Positions 1-48,475 of a stretch of 64,000 nt of DNA are shown one piece after another (position 1 is the first letter of the stretch; each line of letters starts with the position of its first letter). The notes beneath the pieces are model-generated. The model was given only the letters and a program-made list of their open reading frames with translations, was not told the origin of the DNA and searched no databases. The translations under genes were made by a program, and so were the position numbers. The stretch covers positions 248,001 through 312,000 of the forward strand of contig NZ_JAFIMU010000006.1 in the NCBI RefSeq assembly GCF_017302985.1. The letters are read 5' to 3'. Source of the DNA: Corallococcus macrosporus (GTDB lineage: Bacteria; Myxococcota; Myxococcia; Myxococcales; Myxococcaceae).

Positions 1-37253
<37,253 letters not shown>

Positions 37254-37642
37254 GTTCGACGTTCCTCAAGGTGGCTGGCGGTGCAGGCCCTGCCGGGGGG
37301 TTGGACCTGCACGAAAAGGCCATTGTTTTATCGCTAAACAAACCGAGCGAGAAATGCGCTGTCGGTAGTTCTTGATTTTCTCTGAAGCTGTGAAAGCGAA
37401 CGTCAAGACAGACCCGGATTCCCTGTAACGTTCCCGGTCACAGCTCGGGATTCCCAGGCTCTGGCTGCCCTTCCCCGGTCCTGGCAGGGAAGCCGGTGCC
37501 TTGAAGTCAGCCGGGGAATCATCAACATTGCCGGCACACGCGTGCTTCCGGGCTTGCCCGGGCGCCTGCTCGCTCACACTGCCGGCAACATCTCCCCCGC
37601 GCCGGGCCGAAGGGCCCCGGCGGACGCCCCCGCGAGGCCCCC
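37254..37642. promoter_or_regulatory. Divergent intergenic region between the NRPS operon and the CmlA-like gene
   Basis: These 389 bases contain no convincing gene and must hold both promoters. Visible elements are an AT-rich inverted repeat TTGTTT-N7-AAACAA (37323-37341), a possible minus-strand -35 box TTGACG (37406-37401) without a good -10 box, and two copies of the palindrome TGCCGGCA (37529-37536 and 37580-37587) 51 bases apart. Any of these could bind a regulator; none matches a site I can name. Confidence 0.5.
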
Positions 37643-39232
37643 ATGCTCGACCGTCCGATGTACCTGAAGCCCGATGTCGCCATCGAGCCCCTGTTCAACC
37701 AGTGGTACGTCTGGTGGTACCTCATCTCCCCCGCCACGGCGCCGCTGTTCGTGTCCCGCCTGCACCTGAAGCTGATGCAGTCGTTCGTCGCGAACCCGGA
37801 CGTGCACGTGGCCGCGCTGCAGAACCCGGCGCTGATGGGCGGCCCCTTCATCAACCACCCCGTGTCGCGCGTGGGGGACGTGAAGGCGCTGCTGGAGCGC
37901 ACCACCCGTGATCACGCGGACATGCTGGCCTACACCAAGGCCGTGTCGGACCTGGAGCAGCTCCTGGCCAGCTCCAAGGGCGAGTCGCTGGAGCCGCTCT
38001 ACGCCAAGGTGCCGGAGATGCTCAAAGGCTACGTGGAGCTCACGTACGACCTGGCCCACCGGGCCAACGCCCGCATCATGGAGCCGCTGCTCTACCGCAG
38101 CAGCCTCTACAAGGAGTCGTCGCAGAGCATCTCGCTGATGCGCGTCTCCGGCGACGCCCGCAAGTACGTCTTCAGCACCCCGCGCCTGGAGGGTGACTCG
38201 CCCTTGTGGCTCCAGGTGCCCTTCCGGCACGAGGGCATCGACGCGCTCTTCCGCATGCGCCACACGCCGGGCAGCCCCGGCCAGGTGGCGGAGATGCTGG
38301 GCGTGCCCTCCTCCGCGGCGGACGCGTTCGCGGACCTCTTCACGGAAACCGCCCCGCGCAAGCCCGAGCCCTACACCGGCCCCGGCGTGCGCGTGCGCTA
38401 CTTCGGCCACGCGTGCGTGCTGATGGAGACGCGGGAGGTGTCCGTCCTCACCGACCCCGTCATCAGCTACGAGTTCCCCACGGAGCAGCAGCGCTTCACC
38501 CACGCGGACCTGCCGGAGAAGATCGACTACGTCCTCATCACGCACGGCCATGCGGACCACCTGATGATGGAGACGCTGCTGCAGCTGCGTCACCGCATCG
38601 GCACCATCGTCGTGCCCCGCGCGAACGCGTACTCGCTGGCGGATCCGTCGCTGCGTCTGGTGCTGGAGAAGACGGGCTTCCGCAACGTGATTGAGATCGA
38701 CGACCTGCAGGAGATCTCCATCCCCGGCGGGTCGCTGATGGGCATTCCCTTCATCGGCGAGCACAGCGACCTGGCGGTGCAGGCGAAGACGGCGCACCTG
38801 GTGCGGCTGGCCGGCCGCTCCATGCTGATGGCCGCGGACTCCAACGCGCTGGAGCCGCGCATGTACCAGCACCTGGCGCAACTGGTGGGCCCGCTGGACG
38901 CGCTCTACCTGGGCATGGAGTGCGAGGGCGGGCCGATGAGCTGGATGTACGGCCCGCTGCTCAGCCAGCCCCTGCCCCGCAAGATGGACCAGTCGCGGCG
39001 GCTCAACGGCTCCGACAGCGCGCGCGCCACGGAGATCCTCAACCACCTGAACCCGCGCGAGGTGTTCGTCTACGCCATGGGCCAGGAGCCCTGGCTGCGC
39101 CACGTCATGGTGCTCCAGTACGACGAGACCGCGCCCCAGATGATCGAGTCGAACAAGTTCATCGAGGTCTGCCGCGGCCGGAGCATCCCGGCCGCGCGGC
39201 CCTTCCTCACCATGGAGCGCGTCCTGGAGTAG
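37643..39232 (+). CDS. CmlA-type di-iron beta-hydroxylase (metallo-beta-lactamase fold) acting on NRPS-bound amino acid
   Basis: 529 aa, the length of CmlA, the chloramphenicol-pathway enzyme that beta-hydroxylates an amino acid tethered to an NRPS carrier protein. The N-terminal arm (KPDVAIEPLFNQWYVWW) is typical of this group rather than of hydrolases. The metal ligands are all present: His301, His303, Asp305, His306 (HGHADH), Glu373 (IGEHSD) and Asp399 (AADSN). They sit at a constant offset of four from the published CmlA ligands (305, 307, 309, 310, 377, 403, from memory). A general annotation as an MBL-fold hydrolase would be misleading. It is divergent from the NRPS operon, which suggests tailoring of its product. 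The target residue is unknown. A GCGAGG ribosome site precedes the chosen ATG. Confidence 0.85.
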   Translation: MLDRPMYLKPDVAIEPLFNQWYVWWYLISPATAPLFVSRLHLKLMQSFVANPDVHVAALQNPALMGGPFINHPVSRVGDVKALLERTTRDHADMLAYTKAVSDLEQLLASSKGESLEPLYAKVPEMLKGYVELTYDLAHRANARIMEPLLYRSSLYKESSQSISLMRVSGDARKYVFSTPRLEGDSPLWLQVPFRHEGIDALFRMRHTPGSPGQVAEMLGVPSSAADAFADLFTETAPRKPEPYTGPGVRVRYFGHACVLMETREVSVLTDPVISYEFPTEQQRFTHADLPEKIDYVLITHGHADHLMMETLLQLRHRIGTIVVPRANAYSLADPSLRLVLEKTGFRNVIEIDDLQEISIPGGSLMGIPFIGEHSDLAVQAKTAHLVRLAGRSMLMAADSNALEPRMYQHLAQLVGPLDALYLGMECEGGPMSWMYGPLLSQPLPRKMDQSRRLNGSDSARATEILNHLNPREVFVYAMGQEPWLRHVMVLQYDETAPQMIESNKFIEVCRGRSIPAARPFLTMERVLE

Positions 39233-39247
39233 TCCCTCCAGGCGGGC

Positions 39248-41629
<2,382 letters not shown>

Positions 41630-42514
41630 ATGTCCTCGGATTCCTCCGATTCCCGCCCTGTGCTGAGGGCGGTCCTCAACGTCCTGGTGGGCTTCCTCGA
41701 ACTGCTGCGCGCCGTGCACCGGATTGTGTACGACGCGGCCCGCTGGTTGCGGCTGCGCTATGTGTGGCTCAAGCCCAGGCCGGGGGACATCTACATCTCC
41801 ACGTACCCGAAGTCCGGGACGACGTGGATGCAGCAGATCGTCTACCAGCTCCTCACCCGGGGCCGGGGCGAGTACGAGCACATCCTCCAGGTGGCGCCGT
41901 TCCTGGAGGAGCTCATCCTCTCCCCCCGCGCGGAGCAGGTGCTGGATGGCCTGGAGCAGCCGCGCATCCTGAAGACCCACATGAAGTACGGGTTCCTCAG
42001 GCCGCCACCGGACAGCCGCATCATCTACGTGACGCGCGCCGCGCCGGACGCGCTCATCTCCCGCTACACGCACAACTGCGTGATGACCGGCCTGCGCCTG
42101 GACTTCGACAAGTTCGTCCAGAGGGTGCTGCGCAAGGACGAGTGGGGAGCGCACCTGGCCTCGTGGTGGCCGCACCGCACGGACGCGAACGTGCTGCACG
42201 TGCGCTATGCGGACCTCGTCGCGGACCGCGAGGGCTGTCTGCGCCGCATCGGCGCGTTCCTGGGCGTCCCCGTGGCGGACGAGGACCTGCCCCTGCTGAT
42301 GGAGAAGACGAGCTTCGAGTACATGAAGCAGCACGACGCCCGGTTCGACCCGCGCACGGCGGTGTACGAGCCGAGGGAGCCGGGGACGGGCTTCATCAAC
42401 AAGGGCGGCGTGGGCCGGGGCAAGCCGGCCCTCAAGCCGGAGCACCGCGCCCGGATGGACGCCCAGTTCCAGGCGGTCCGCCAGAAGCTGGGCATCACCG
42501 AGGACGCCATCTAG
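41630..42514 (+). CDS. PAPS-dependent sulfotransferase
   Basis: 294 aa, the usual size of cytosolic-type sulfotransferases, which move a sulfuryl group from PAPS to a hydroxyl or amine. YPKSGTTW (about residues 59-66) is the 5'-phosphosulfate-binding loop, and RAAPDALISRY corresponds to the 3'-phosphate-binding segment. FINKGGVGRGK near the C-terminus corresponds to the conserved RKGxxGxxK. A hydrophobic amphipathic segment lies near the N-terminus (residues 11-30). The gene stands alone, divergent from katG and convergent with the protease gene. With cysD, cysN and cysC at 59.7-62.5 kb, sulfation of a local natural product is plausible, but the acceptor is not shown by sequence. Confidence 0.85.
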   Translation: MSSDSSDSRPVLRAVLNVLVGFLELLRAVHRIVYDAARWLRLRYVWLKPRPGDIYISTYPKSGTTWMQQIVYQLLTRGRGEYEHILQVAPFLEELILSPRAEQVLDGLEQPRILKTHMKYGFLRPPPDSRIIYVTRAAPDALISRYTHNCVMTGLRLDFDKFVQRVLRKDEWGAHLASWWPHRTDANVLHVRYADLVADREGCLRRIGAFLGVPVADEDLPLLMEKTSFEYMKQHDARFDPRTAVYEPREPGTGFINKGGVGRGKPALKPEHRARMDAQFQAVRQKLGITEDAI

Positions 42515-42537
42515 AAGCGGCGCCGGGTGCGCGGGCT

Positions 42538-44217
42538 TCAGTGCTTGCGGCGCTGGAGCTTGCGCAGGCCCGCGAGCAGCGCCTCGCCGTCCGGCGTGCC
42601 CAGGCCGGTGCACGCGTTCCAGAGCGTCTCGTGGCTCGCGAAGTAGGCGCCGTTGCCGCCCTGGGTGATGCGGCGGACGACGGGGGCGCCCTCGCTGACC
42701 AGCTTGTAGAGCTGGGGGTGCAGGAAGCCCACGCGCGCGCCCAGCGCCTCGTTGAGGCGGACGATGAGGCCGGCCCACATCGGCGCGGCGGCGCTCGTGC
42801 CCGCGGCGACGCCCTGCTGGCCCTTGAAGACGATTTGATAGCCGGTGTGCAGGTCCGCGTTCGCCGCGACGTCGGGCACGCCCCGGCCGGTGCCCCGGGA
42901 GACGGAGAAGGCGCCGTTCTTCCACGACGACGTCACGAGGTCGGGCACGCCGATGCCCTCCTGGTACAGCGGCAGCGCGTTCATGCTGCTGACACCGCCG
43001 CTGCTCGCGCCCGCGGCCGTGGAGGTGTTGCCCAGCGCGCCCATGGACATCGCCTCGCCCAGGCGGTTCCACACGCGCTCGTGGTGGAGGACCTCTCCCA
43101 GCGCCTCCAGCGTCGTGCCGCCGCAGCCCAGCACCAGCGCGCTCGCGGCCGGGTAGCTCGTCGCGGCCACGGTGATGGCGCCGGTGGGAGAGTGGCCATT
43201 CACCGGCACCTGCGAGCCCAGGTCGCCGGACGCCGCGCACACGGTGATGCCCAGGAGCGCGGCTTCGATGAAGAGGCGCTCGAAGGCCACCTCCTCGCCC
43301 TGCTGGATGAGCGACCCTTCATAGAAGGACCAGCTGGTGGTCAGCACCGACGGCAGGTTCTCCCGGTCGCTGATGGCCTCCGCCAGGACGCGGTGGTAGT
43401 CGCGCAGCGAGTAGTCCTTCGAGCCCGCGTTGTAGACGACGACGCGCGCGCCCGGACACACGGAGGCCACCAGCTCCACGTCCATGGTGACCTCCGCGTT
43501 GGAGGCGACATCGAGCCCCGCCTTGTTCGGCCCCACGTTCACCACCGGCGCCGTGCGCTCGACCCCGACCGACTTCAGGTACTGGGCCAGGTCCTCCGGC
43601 TTGTAGCCGCCCGCCAGCTCGATGATGCCGACGCACTGGCCCTCGCCCTGGTTGCGCGGGTAGCGGTAGAGGTTCGCCACCTGGGGCGCCGTGTACGAGC
43701 GCACGCCGGCCTGCTTCGCCACCTCCCGGGGCACGGGCAGCGCCGCGGCGTTGTGGGTGACGAGCGGCCGGGTGTCCAGCCCGAGCACCCACTCCGCCAC
43801 GCCGTGCAGCGCGCGCGGCAGGGCCACCGGCTTCGTGTGGGTCAGGTAGGACGAGGGCCCGTGGGTGTAGCGCCGCAGGTCCACGCCGAAGGCCTTGCCC
43901 ATCGCCGCCGGGGTCCCCTGGAGGACGACATAGCCGCGGGCGCGGTGCTCGGACACGACGCTCAGGCCTTGCTTCTTCGCGAAGGTGCGCACGGTCTTCA
44001 GGTGCTTCGGATCCGTGCCGTACTTCGCCTCGAACTCGTCGTGGGTGAGGGGGCGGCGCGGGGGATCCGCGCACAGCTGGGCCACGGTGGGCAGGGGCGA
44101 CCCGTGGCGCAGCACCAGGGTCACCTCCACGGTGCCGGTGGCGGCGCGGCTCCGCAGAGGGGGATGCACGGACTCCGGGGACACACGCGCGCTCTGCGCC
44201 AGGGGGATGCGGACCAT
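42538..44217 (-). CDS. Sedolisin-family (S53) serine-carboxyl protease with propeptide
   Basis: 559 aa from the chosen ATG at 44217; the frame continues upstream but the sequence there is low-complexity and overlaps the divergent gene. Residues 1 to about 190 resemble the pro-kumamolisin activation domain (LTHDEFEAKYG, RRYTHGPSSYL). The catalytic domain has Glu and Asp in AEVTMDVE, the oxyanion Asp in AASGDLGS, and the nucleophile in AGTSAAAP. A C-terminal TGLGTPDG resembles the calcium-site region. No clear signal peptide is visible. Such enzymes are usually exported, acid-active endopeptidases. It is divergent from the TOMM operon by 94 bases, so a role in removing a leader peptide is conceivable but unsupported. 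Confidence 0.88.
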   Translation of the reverse strand: MVRIPLAQSARVSPESVHPPLRSRAATGTVEVTLVLRHGSPLPTVAQLCADPPRRPLTHDEFEAKYGTDPKHLKTVRTFAKKQGLSVVSEHRARGYVVLQGTPAAMGKAFGVDLRRYTHGPSSYLTHTKPVALPRALHGVAEWVLGLDTRPLVTHNAAALPVPREVAKQAGVRSYTAPQVANLYRYPRNQGEGQCVGIIELAGGYKPEDLAQYLKSVGVERTAPVVNVGPNKAGLDVASNAEVTMDVELVASVCPGARVVVYNAGSKDYSLRDYHRVLAEAISDRENLPSVLTTSWSFYEGSLIQQGEEVAFERLFIEAALLGITVCAASGDLGSQVPVNGHSPTGAITVAATSYPAASALVLGCGGTTLEALGEVLHHERVWNRLGEAMSMGALGNTSTAAGASSGGVSSMNALPLYQEGIGVPDLVTSSWKNGAFSVSRGTGRGVPDVAANADLHTGYQIVFKGQQGVAAGTSAAAPMWAGLIVRLNEALGARVGFLHPQLYKLVSEGAPVVRRITQGGNGAYFASHETLWNACTGLGTPDGEALLAGLRKLQRRKH

Positions 44218-44311
44218 GCGCGGCTTTCTACCACGCGGAGTCCGGGCTCCCGGTAGCGGGGCCCCGTCATAGGCACGGGCGCGGGCCCCGGTTAGGCTCG
44301 CCCGCCTGCCC
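44218..44311. promoter_or_regulatory. Short divergent region between the protease and the TOMM operon
   Basis: These 94 very GC-rich bases must contain both start regions. I see no clear -10/-35 boxes. Neither start codon has a strong ribosome-binding site. Confidence 0.35.
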
Positions 44312-46516
44312 ATGGACCGAGTCCTCCGCATCAAGCCCCACCTGCGCGCCGAGGTGCTCGACGCACGGCGCGTGTTCCTCGTCGGGGAGCGCGCCCAGTT
44401 CCTGCTGGAGGGCGAGCTGCACGCGAGCATCGTCCCCCTGCTGGATGGCCAGCGCACCGTGGCGAACGTCATCGCCGCGCTGGCGGGACGGGCCTCCGCG
44501 CCGGAGGTGCTCTACGCGCTGTCGCTCCTGGAGGAGCGCGGGCACGTGGAGGAGGCGCATGACGTCTTCGATGCCAGCGTCGCCGGCTTCTGGGAGTCCC
44601 TGGGCGTGGGCGCGGCGGTCGCGGCCGGGCGGCTCTTGGACATGTCCGTCGCGGTGCGGGCCGTCGAGGGCGAGGACGGAGAGCGGCTGGCGGAGGCGCT
44701 GCGCGACACCGGCCTGGACGTGCGCGAGGACTCGGACCGGCACGTGCTGCTGGTGGATGACTACCTGTCCTCGGAAGCGCTCGCCCTGGCCTGTGAAGCC
44801 CGGAGCGCGGGCGCCGCGTTCCTCCCGCTGAAGGTGTCCGGCACCGCGTGCCATGCGGGCCCGGTGGTGGGCACCGGCGAGCGTGCGTGCTGGACGTGCC
44901 TCACGGCGCGGCTGTTGGACAACCGCCCCATCGAGAAGTACCTCGCGCGCAAGAGCATCCCGCCGCAAGCCACGCGCCCGCCGCGCACGGGCCTGCCCAC
45001 CACCGCGCAGGCGGGGCTGTCCTTCGCCGCGGCGCTCGTGGCCCGCTGGGTGGTGGACGGGCCCACCGGCGGAGGCCAGACGCGGCTGTGGACGCTGGAC
45101 TTCGCCACCTGGAAGCTGGAGTCGCACGCGGTGACGCGGCGTCCGCAGTGCCCGGACTGCGGCGACCCGCACTGGCTGGAGGCGAGAGCGAAGGCGCCGC
45201 TGGAGCTGGCCTCGCGCCCCAAGCGCTTCACCGGCGACGGCGGCCACCGCATCCTCACGCCCGAGGAGACCTGGGAGCGCCACCGCCACCTGATCAGCCC
45301 GGTGACGGGCGTGGTGAGCGACCTGCGCGCGGTGCCGGGTGACGCGCCCCTGGGCCACATCCACTCCGCCGTCTTCCGCGTGTGCCCGTGGACGGACGCG
45401 CCGGCCTCCGACGACTTCCACCGCGTGGCCAGCGGCAAGGGCCGCACGGAGGCCCAGTCCCGCGCGGGCGCGTTGTGTGAAGCGCTGGAGCGCTACAGCG
45501 CGGTGTTCCAGGGCGACGAGCCCCGCGTCCACGCCACCGCGTCGCAACTGGGTGACAGGGCCGTGCCGCCGGACGCGCTCCAGCACTTCAGCGCCGCGCA
45601 GTTCCAGGCCCGGCTCGCCGAGCCCGGAGGCCCGGGCCGCCGCGACATGCGCACCGCGGTGCCCCTGCCCTACGCGGATCAACCCATGGACTGGAGCCCC
45701 GCGTGGTCGCTCACGCACGGGGTCCACAAGTACGTGCCCACGTCGTTCGCGTACCTCTTCACGCCCACGGCCTCGCGCGGAGACGGTCCGTTCTGCCTCT
45801 TCAACTCCAACGGCAACGCGGCGGGCAACTGCGTGGAGGAGGCCATCCTCCAGGGCTTCCTAGAGCTGGTGGAGCGCGATGCGGTGGCGCTCTGGTGGTA
45901 CAACCGCCTGCGCCGTCCGCGCGTGGACCTGCGCTCCTTCGACGAGCCGTGGTTCGCGTCCGTGGAGGCGCACTACCAATCGCTCGGCGTCCAGCTGTCG
46001 GTGCTGGACCTCACGCACGACCTGGGCATCCCGGTGTTCGTCGCGCTCGCGTGGTCCCCGGAGCACGGGCGGGCCTGGGCCGGTTGCGGCTGCCACTTCG
46101 ACGCGAAGCTCGCCGTGCAGCGCGCGCTCACGGAGGTGGCCCAGTGCTACGACCCGAAGGACACGGCCCCGTCGCCCTGGGACGCCCGCGCGCACGACGA
46201 CGTCACCTGGCTCTTCCCGGACGACTCGGTCCCGGCGCGCGTCCGCGCCGACTTCCCGCGCGTGGGGCATGACGACCTGCGAGACGACGTGCGCGAGTGC
46301 GTGGCGCGGGCCGCGGGCGTGGGGCTGGAGACGCTGGTGGTGGAGCAATCACGGCCGGACGTGGGCGTATCCGCCGTGAAGGTCATCGTCCCGGGGCTGC
46401 GGCACTTCTGGCCCCGGCTGGGCCCCGGCCGGCTGTATGACGTCCCCGTGCGGATGGGGTGGCTGAAGGCCCCGAGGACCGAAGCGCAGCTCAACCCCGT
46501 GCCCTTCTACTTCTGA
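44312..46516 (+). CDS. TOMM cyclodehydratase: E1-like partner fused to YcaO domain
   Basis: 734 aa. This enzyme should bind the precursor leader and use ATP to cyclise Cys, Ser or Thr residues to azolines. Residues 1 to about 300 are the E1/ThiF-like docking partner, with zinc-ligand cysteines at 193, 196 (CWTC) and 280, 283 (CPDC). Residues from about 320 to the end are the YcaO domain. Its ATP/Mg-binding motifs are GKGRTEAQSRAGALCEALERYS region and EEAILQGFLELVERDA. The protein ends NPVPFYF, matching the proline-containing C-terminus typical of azoline-forming YcaOs. It is the first gene of a four-gene plus-strand operon, 3 bases before the next. It closely fits the fused cyclodehydratase/docking scaffold known from Sorangium and Burkholderia TOMM loci. 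Confidence 0.93.
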   Translation: MDRVLRIKPHLRAEVLDARRVFLVGERAQFLLEGELHASIVPLLDGQRTVANVIAALAGRASAPEVLYALSLLEERGHVEEAHDVFDASVAGFWESLGVGAAVAAGRLLDMSVAVRAVEGEDGERLAEALRDTGLDVREDSDRHVLLVDDYLSSEALALACEARSAGAAFLPLKVSGTACHAGPVVGTGERACWTCLTARLLDNRPIEKYLARKSIPPQATRPPRTGLPTTAQAGLSFAAALVARWVVDGPTGGGQTRLWTLDFATWKLESHAVTRRPQCPDCGDPHWLEARAKAPLELASRPKRFTGDGGHRILTPEETWERHRHLISPVTGVVSDLRAVPGDAPLGHIHSAVFRVCPWTDAPASDDFHRVASGKGRTEAQSRAGALCEALERYSAVFQGDEPRVHATASQLGDRAVPPDALQHFSAAQFQARLAEPGGPGRRDMRTAVPLPYADQPMDWSPAWSLTHGVHKYVPTSFAYLFTPTASRGDGPFCLFNSNGNAAGNCVEEAILQGFLELVERDAVALWWYNRLRRPRVDLRSFDEPWFASVEAHYQSLGVQLSVLDLTHDLGIPVFVALAWSPEHGRAWAGCGCHFDAKLAVQRALTEVAQCYDPKDTAPSPWDARAHDDVTWLFPDDSVPARVRADFPRVGHDDLRDDVRECVARAAGVGLETLVVEQSRPDVGVSAVKVIVPGLRHFWPRLGPGRLYDVPVRMGWLKAPRTEAQLNPVPFYF

Positions 46517-46519
46517 GCG

Positions 46520-48472
46520 ATGGCGTCCGCCCTGCCCCCCAAACCCCGCATCCTCCTGGTCCAATGCGGCCCCGACCGGCGCCACGTGGACCGCGAGACC
46601 GAGGACTTCGACCCCGAGCGCGGGCTGGTGAAGCGCGCGACGATGACCCCGCTGGCCTGCGCGACGCTCGCGGCGCTCACGCCGGACACCTTCACCGTGG
46701 ACATCTGGGACGAGGAGCTGCACGGGCAGGTGCGCGCGGACACGGAGCTGGGGGACTACGACGTCGTCGGCGTGTCGGTGATGTACTCCGCCCTCACCTA
46801 CCAGGCGCGCTTCCTGGGCGGACTCTTCCGCGACCGGGGCGCCACGGTGGTCGCGGGCGGCCCCGCTGTCTCCGCCGCGCCGGAGGACTACCGGGGCTTC
46901 TTCGACGCCCTCTTCGTCAACGAGGCGGAGCGCACCTGGCCGCGCTTCCTCGCGGACTGGCTCGGCGGCGAGTACTCGCCGGAGTACCGGCAGCTCGAAA
47001 AGCCGTCGCTCAGCGAAAGCCCCCTGCCACGCTGGGACGCGGTCGCGGCGGACCTCCCGCGCTACGCGTGGGGCTCCGTGCAGACCACGCGCGGCTGTCC
47101 CTTCGACTGCTCCTTCTGCGACGTTATCTACCTGTACGGCCGCAAGCAGCGGCACAAGCCGGTGGAGCGCGTGCTGGACGAGGTGCGCGCCCACGCGGGT
47201 TTGGGGGCGGAAGGTGTCTTCTTCGCGGACGACGAGTTCATCGGCGACGCGGCCTACGCGAAGGAAGTGCTCGCGGGGCTGGTGCCGTTGAACCGCGCCC
47301 TGCCCCGCCCGCTGCGCTTCTTCACCCAGGTGACGATGAACCTGAGCCGTGACGCCGCGCTGCTGGAGGGCATGGCGGACGCGAACTTCTACACCGTCGT
47401 CCTGGGCATCGAGTCCTTCGACGCGGGCGCGCTCAAGGAGGCACAGAAGCACCAGAACGTGCGCGCGGACCTCGTGGGCGACCTCTTGCGCATCCAGGCG
47501 CACGGCATCGGTCCCCGGGGCAGCTTCATCGTCGGGTTCGACCACGACACGCCCACCGTCTTCGACTCGCTGCACGCGAACATCCAGCGCACGCACCTGC
47601 CCTGGGTGGTGGTGGCGCCGCTCCAGGCCCCGCGCGGCACGAAGCTGTGGACGCGGCTGCGTGCGGAGGGACGGCTCGCCACGCCACGCAAGGCGCACTC
47701 GCAGGACCGGGGCGCCATCGTGCTCAACGTGATGCCGCTGGGCATGACGCGGCCGCAGCTGCTCGAGGGCTTCCGAGACCTGGTGGAGCGGCTGTCCACC
47801 TGGGACGCCGCCTGCGAGCGCATCCGGGGCTTCATCGCCGGCATCCTGCGCCCGCCCCAGGTGACGGAGCGCGAGTGGCCGGAGGCCGTCACCGACCGCT
47901 TCCTGCGCGAGGCCTCCGCCGCCTGGGCCCTGACGCCCGCGGAGCGCCGGACGCTGGGGGACACGCTCGCGGAGGTGCGCCGCACCGCCCCCGCGATGCT
48001 GCCGCGCGCGGTGTTCTTCCTCGCGCGCAACCAGAACGAGCGCCGCCGGCACGAGCGCCTCTTCACGGACTTCGACGCGGTGCTGGCCGCCGAGCGCCAG
48101 GGCGACCTCGTCCCGGACACGCAGCCCGTCTACGTCCCGGCCACCTTCGCCACGGCGATGCGCGACGTGTTCCCGGACCTCTTCGTGCGGCTGAGCCGCG
48201 ACCTGCCGGACCGCCGCGACGTGCCGGAGGCCTCGCGCGACGTGCTGGTGGACTTCGTCGCGCGCTGGGGCGAAGGCTTCCAGACGCTCCAGCCGCAGCA
48301 CCACGAGTTCCTGCGCGAGCTGTGCGACCGCGCGGTGGAGGCCCGGGGCGGACGCGCGGGCACGCTGGAGGACGCGGAGGAGCAGTCCCTGCGCACCCAG
48401 GCCCGCCGCACCGGCCTGCTGGAAGCGCTGCTCAAGGACGTGCGCGACGAGCTCGCGAGCTGGGGACCCTGA
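46520..48472 (+). CDS. B12-binding radical SAM enzyme of the TOMM operon
   Basis: 650 aa. Residues about 10-150 form a cobalamin-binding-like Rossmann domain (VGVSVMYSALTY, VVAGGPAVSA). The radical SAM core has C193-x3-C197-x2-C200 (CPFDCSFCD) to bind the 4Fe-4S cluster, and FFADDEF and GIESFD in the barrel strands. A long C-terminal extension (about residues 420-650) has no function I can assign. Relatives methylate unactivated carbons or carry out other radical rearrangements on RiPP precursors. The reaction here is unknown. Spacing of 3 bases on each side makes co-transcription with the cyclodehydratase and amidohydrolase almost certain. Confidence 0.88.
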   Translation: MASALPPKPRILLVQCGPDRRHVDRETEDFDPERGLVKRATMTPLACATLAALTPDTFTVDIWDEELHGQVRADTELGDYDVVGVSVMYSALTYQARFLGGLFRDRGATVVAGGPAVSAAPEDYRGFFDALFVNEAERTWPRFLADWLGGEYSPEYRQLEKPSLSESPLPRWDAVAADLPRYAWGSVQTTRGCPFDCSFCDVIYLYGRKQRHKPVERVLDEVRAHAGLGAEGVFFADDEFIGDAAYAKEVLAGLVPLNRALPRPLRFFTQVTMNLSRDAALLEGMADANFYTVVLGIESFDAGALKEAQKHQNVRADLVGDLLRIQAHGIGPRGSFIVGFDHDTPTVFDSLHANIQRTHLPWVVVAPLQAPRGTKLWTRLRAEGRLATPRKAHSQDRGAIVLNVMPLGMTRPQLLEGFRDLVERLSTWDAACERIRGFIAGILRPPQVTEREWPEAVTDRFLREASAAWALTPAERRTLGDTLAEVRRTAPAMLPRAVFFLARNQNERRRHERLFTDFDAVLAAERQGDLVPDTQPVYVPATFATAMRDVFPDLFVRLSRDLPDRRDVPEASRDVLVDFVARWGEGFQTLQPQHHEFLRELCDRAVEARGGRAGTLEDAEEQSLRTQARRTGLLEALLKDVRDELASWGP

Positions 48473-48475
48473 CGC

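Noticed and set aside
37643..39232. Ordinary metallo-beta-lactamase hydrolase
   Set aside because: The N-terminal arm and the Glu373/Asp399 ligands match CmlA-type oxygenases, not two-zinc hydrolases.
44218..44472. N-terminal extension of the protease frame
   Set aside because: Ser/Arg-rich sequence without family similarity that overlaps the start of the divergent cyclodehydratase gene; ATG 44217 fits the propeptide start.
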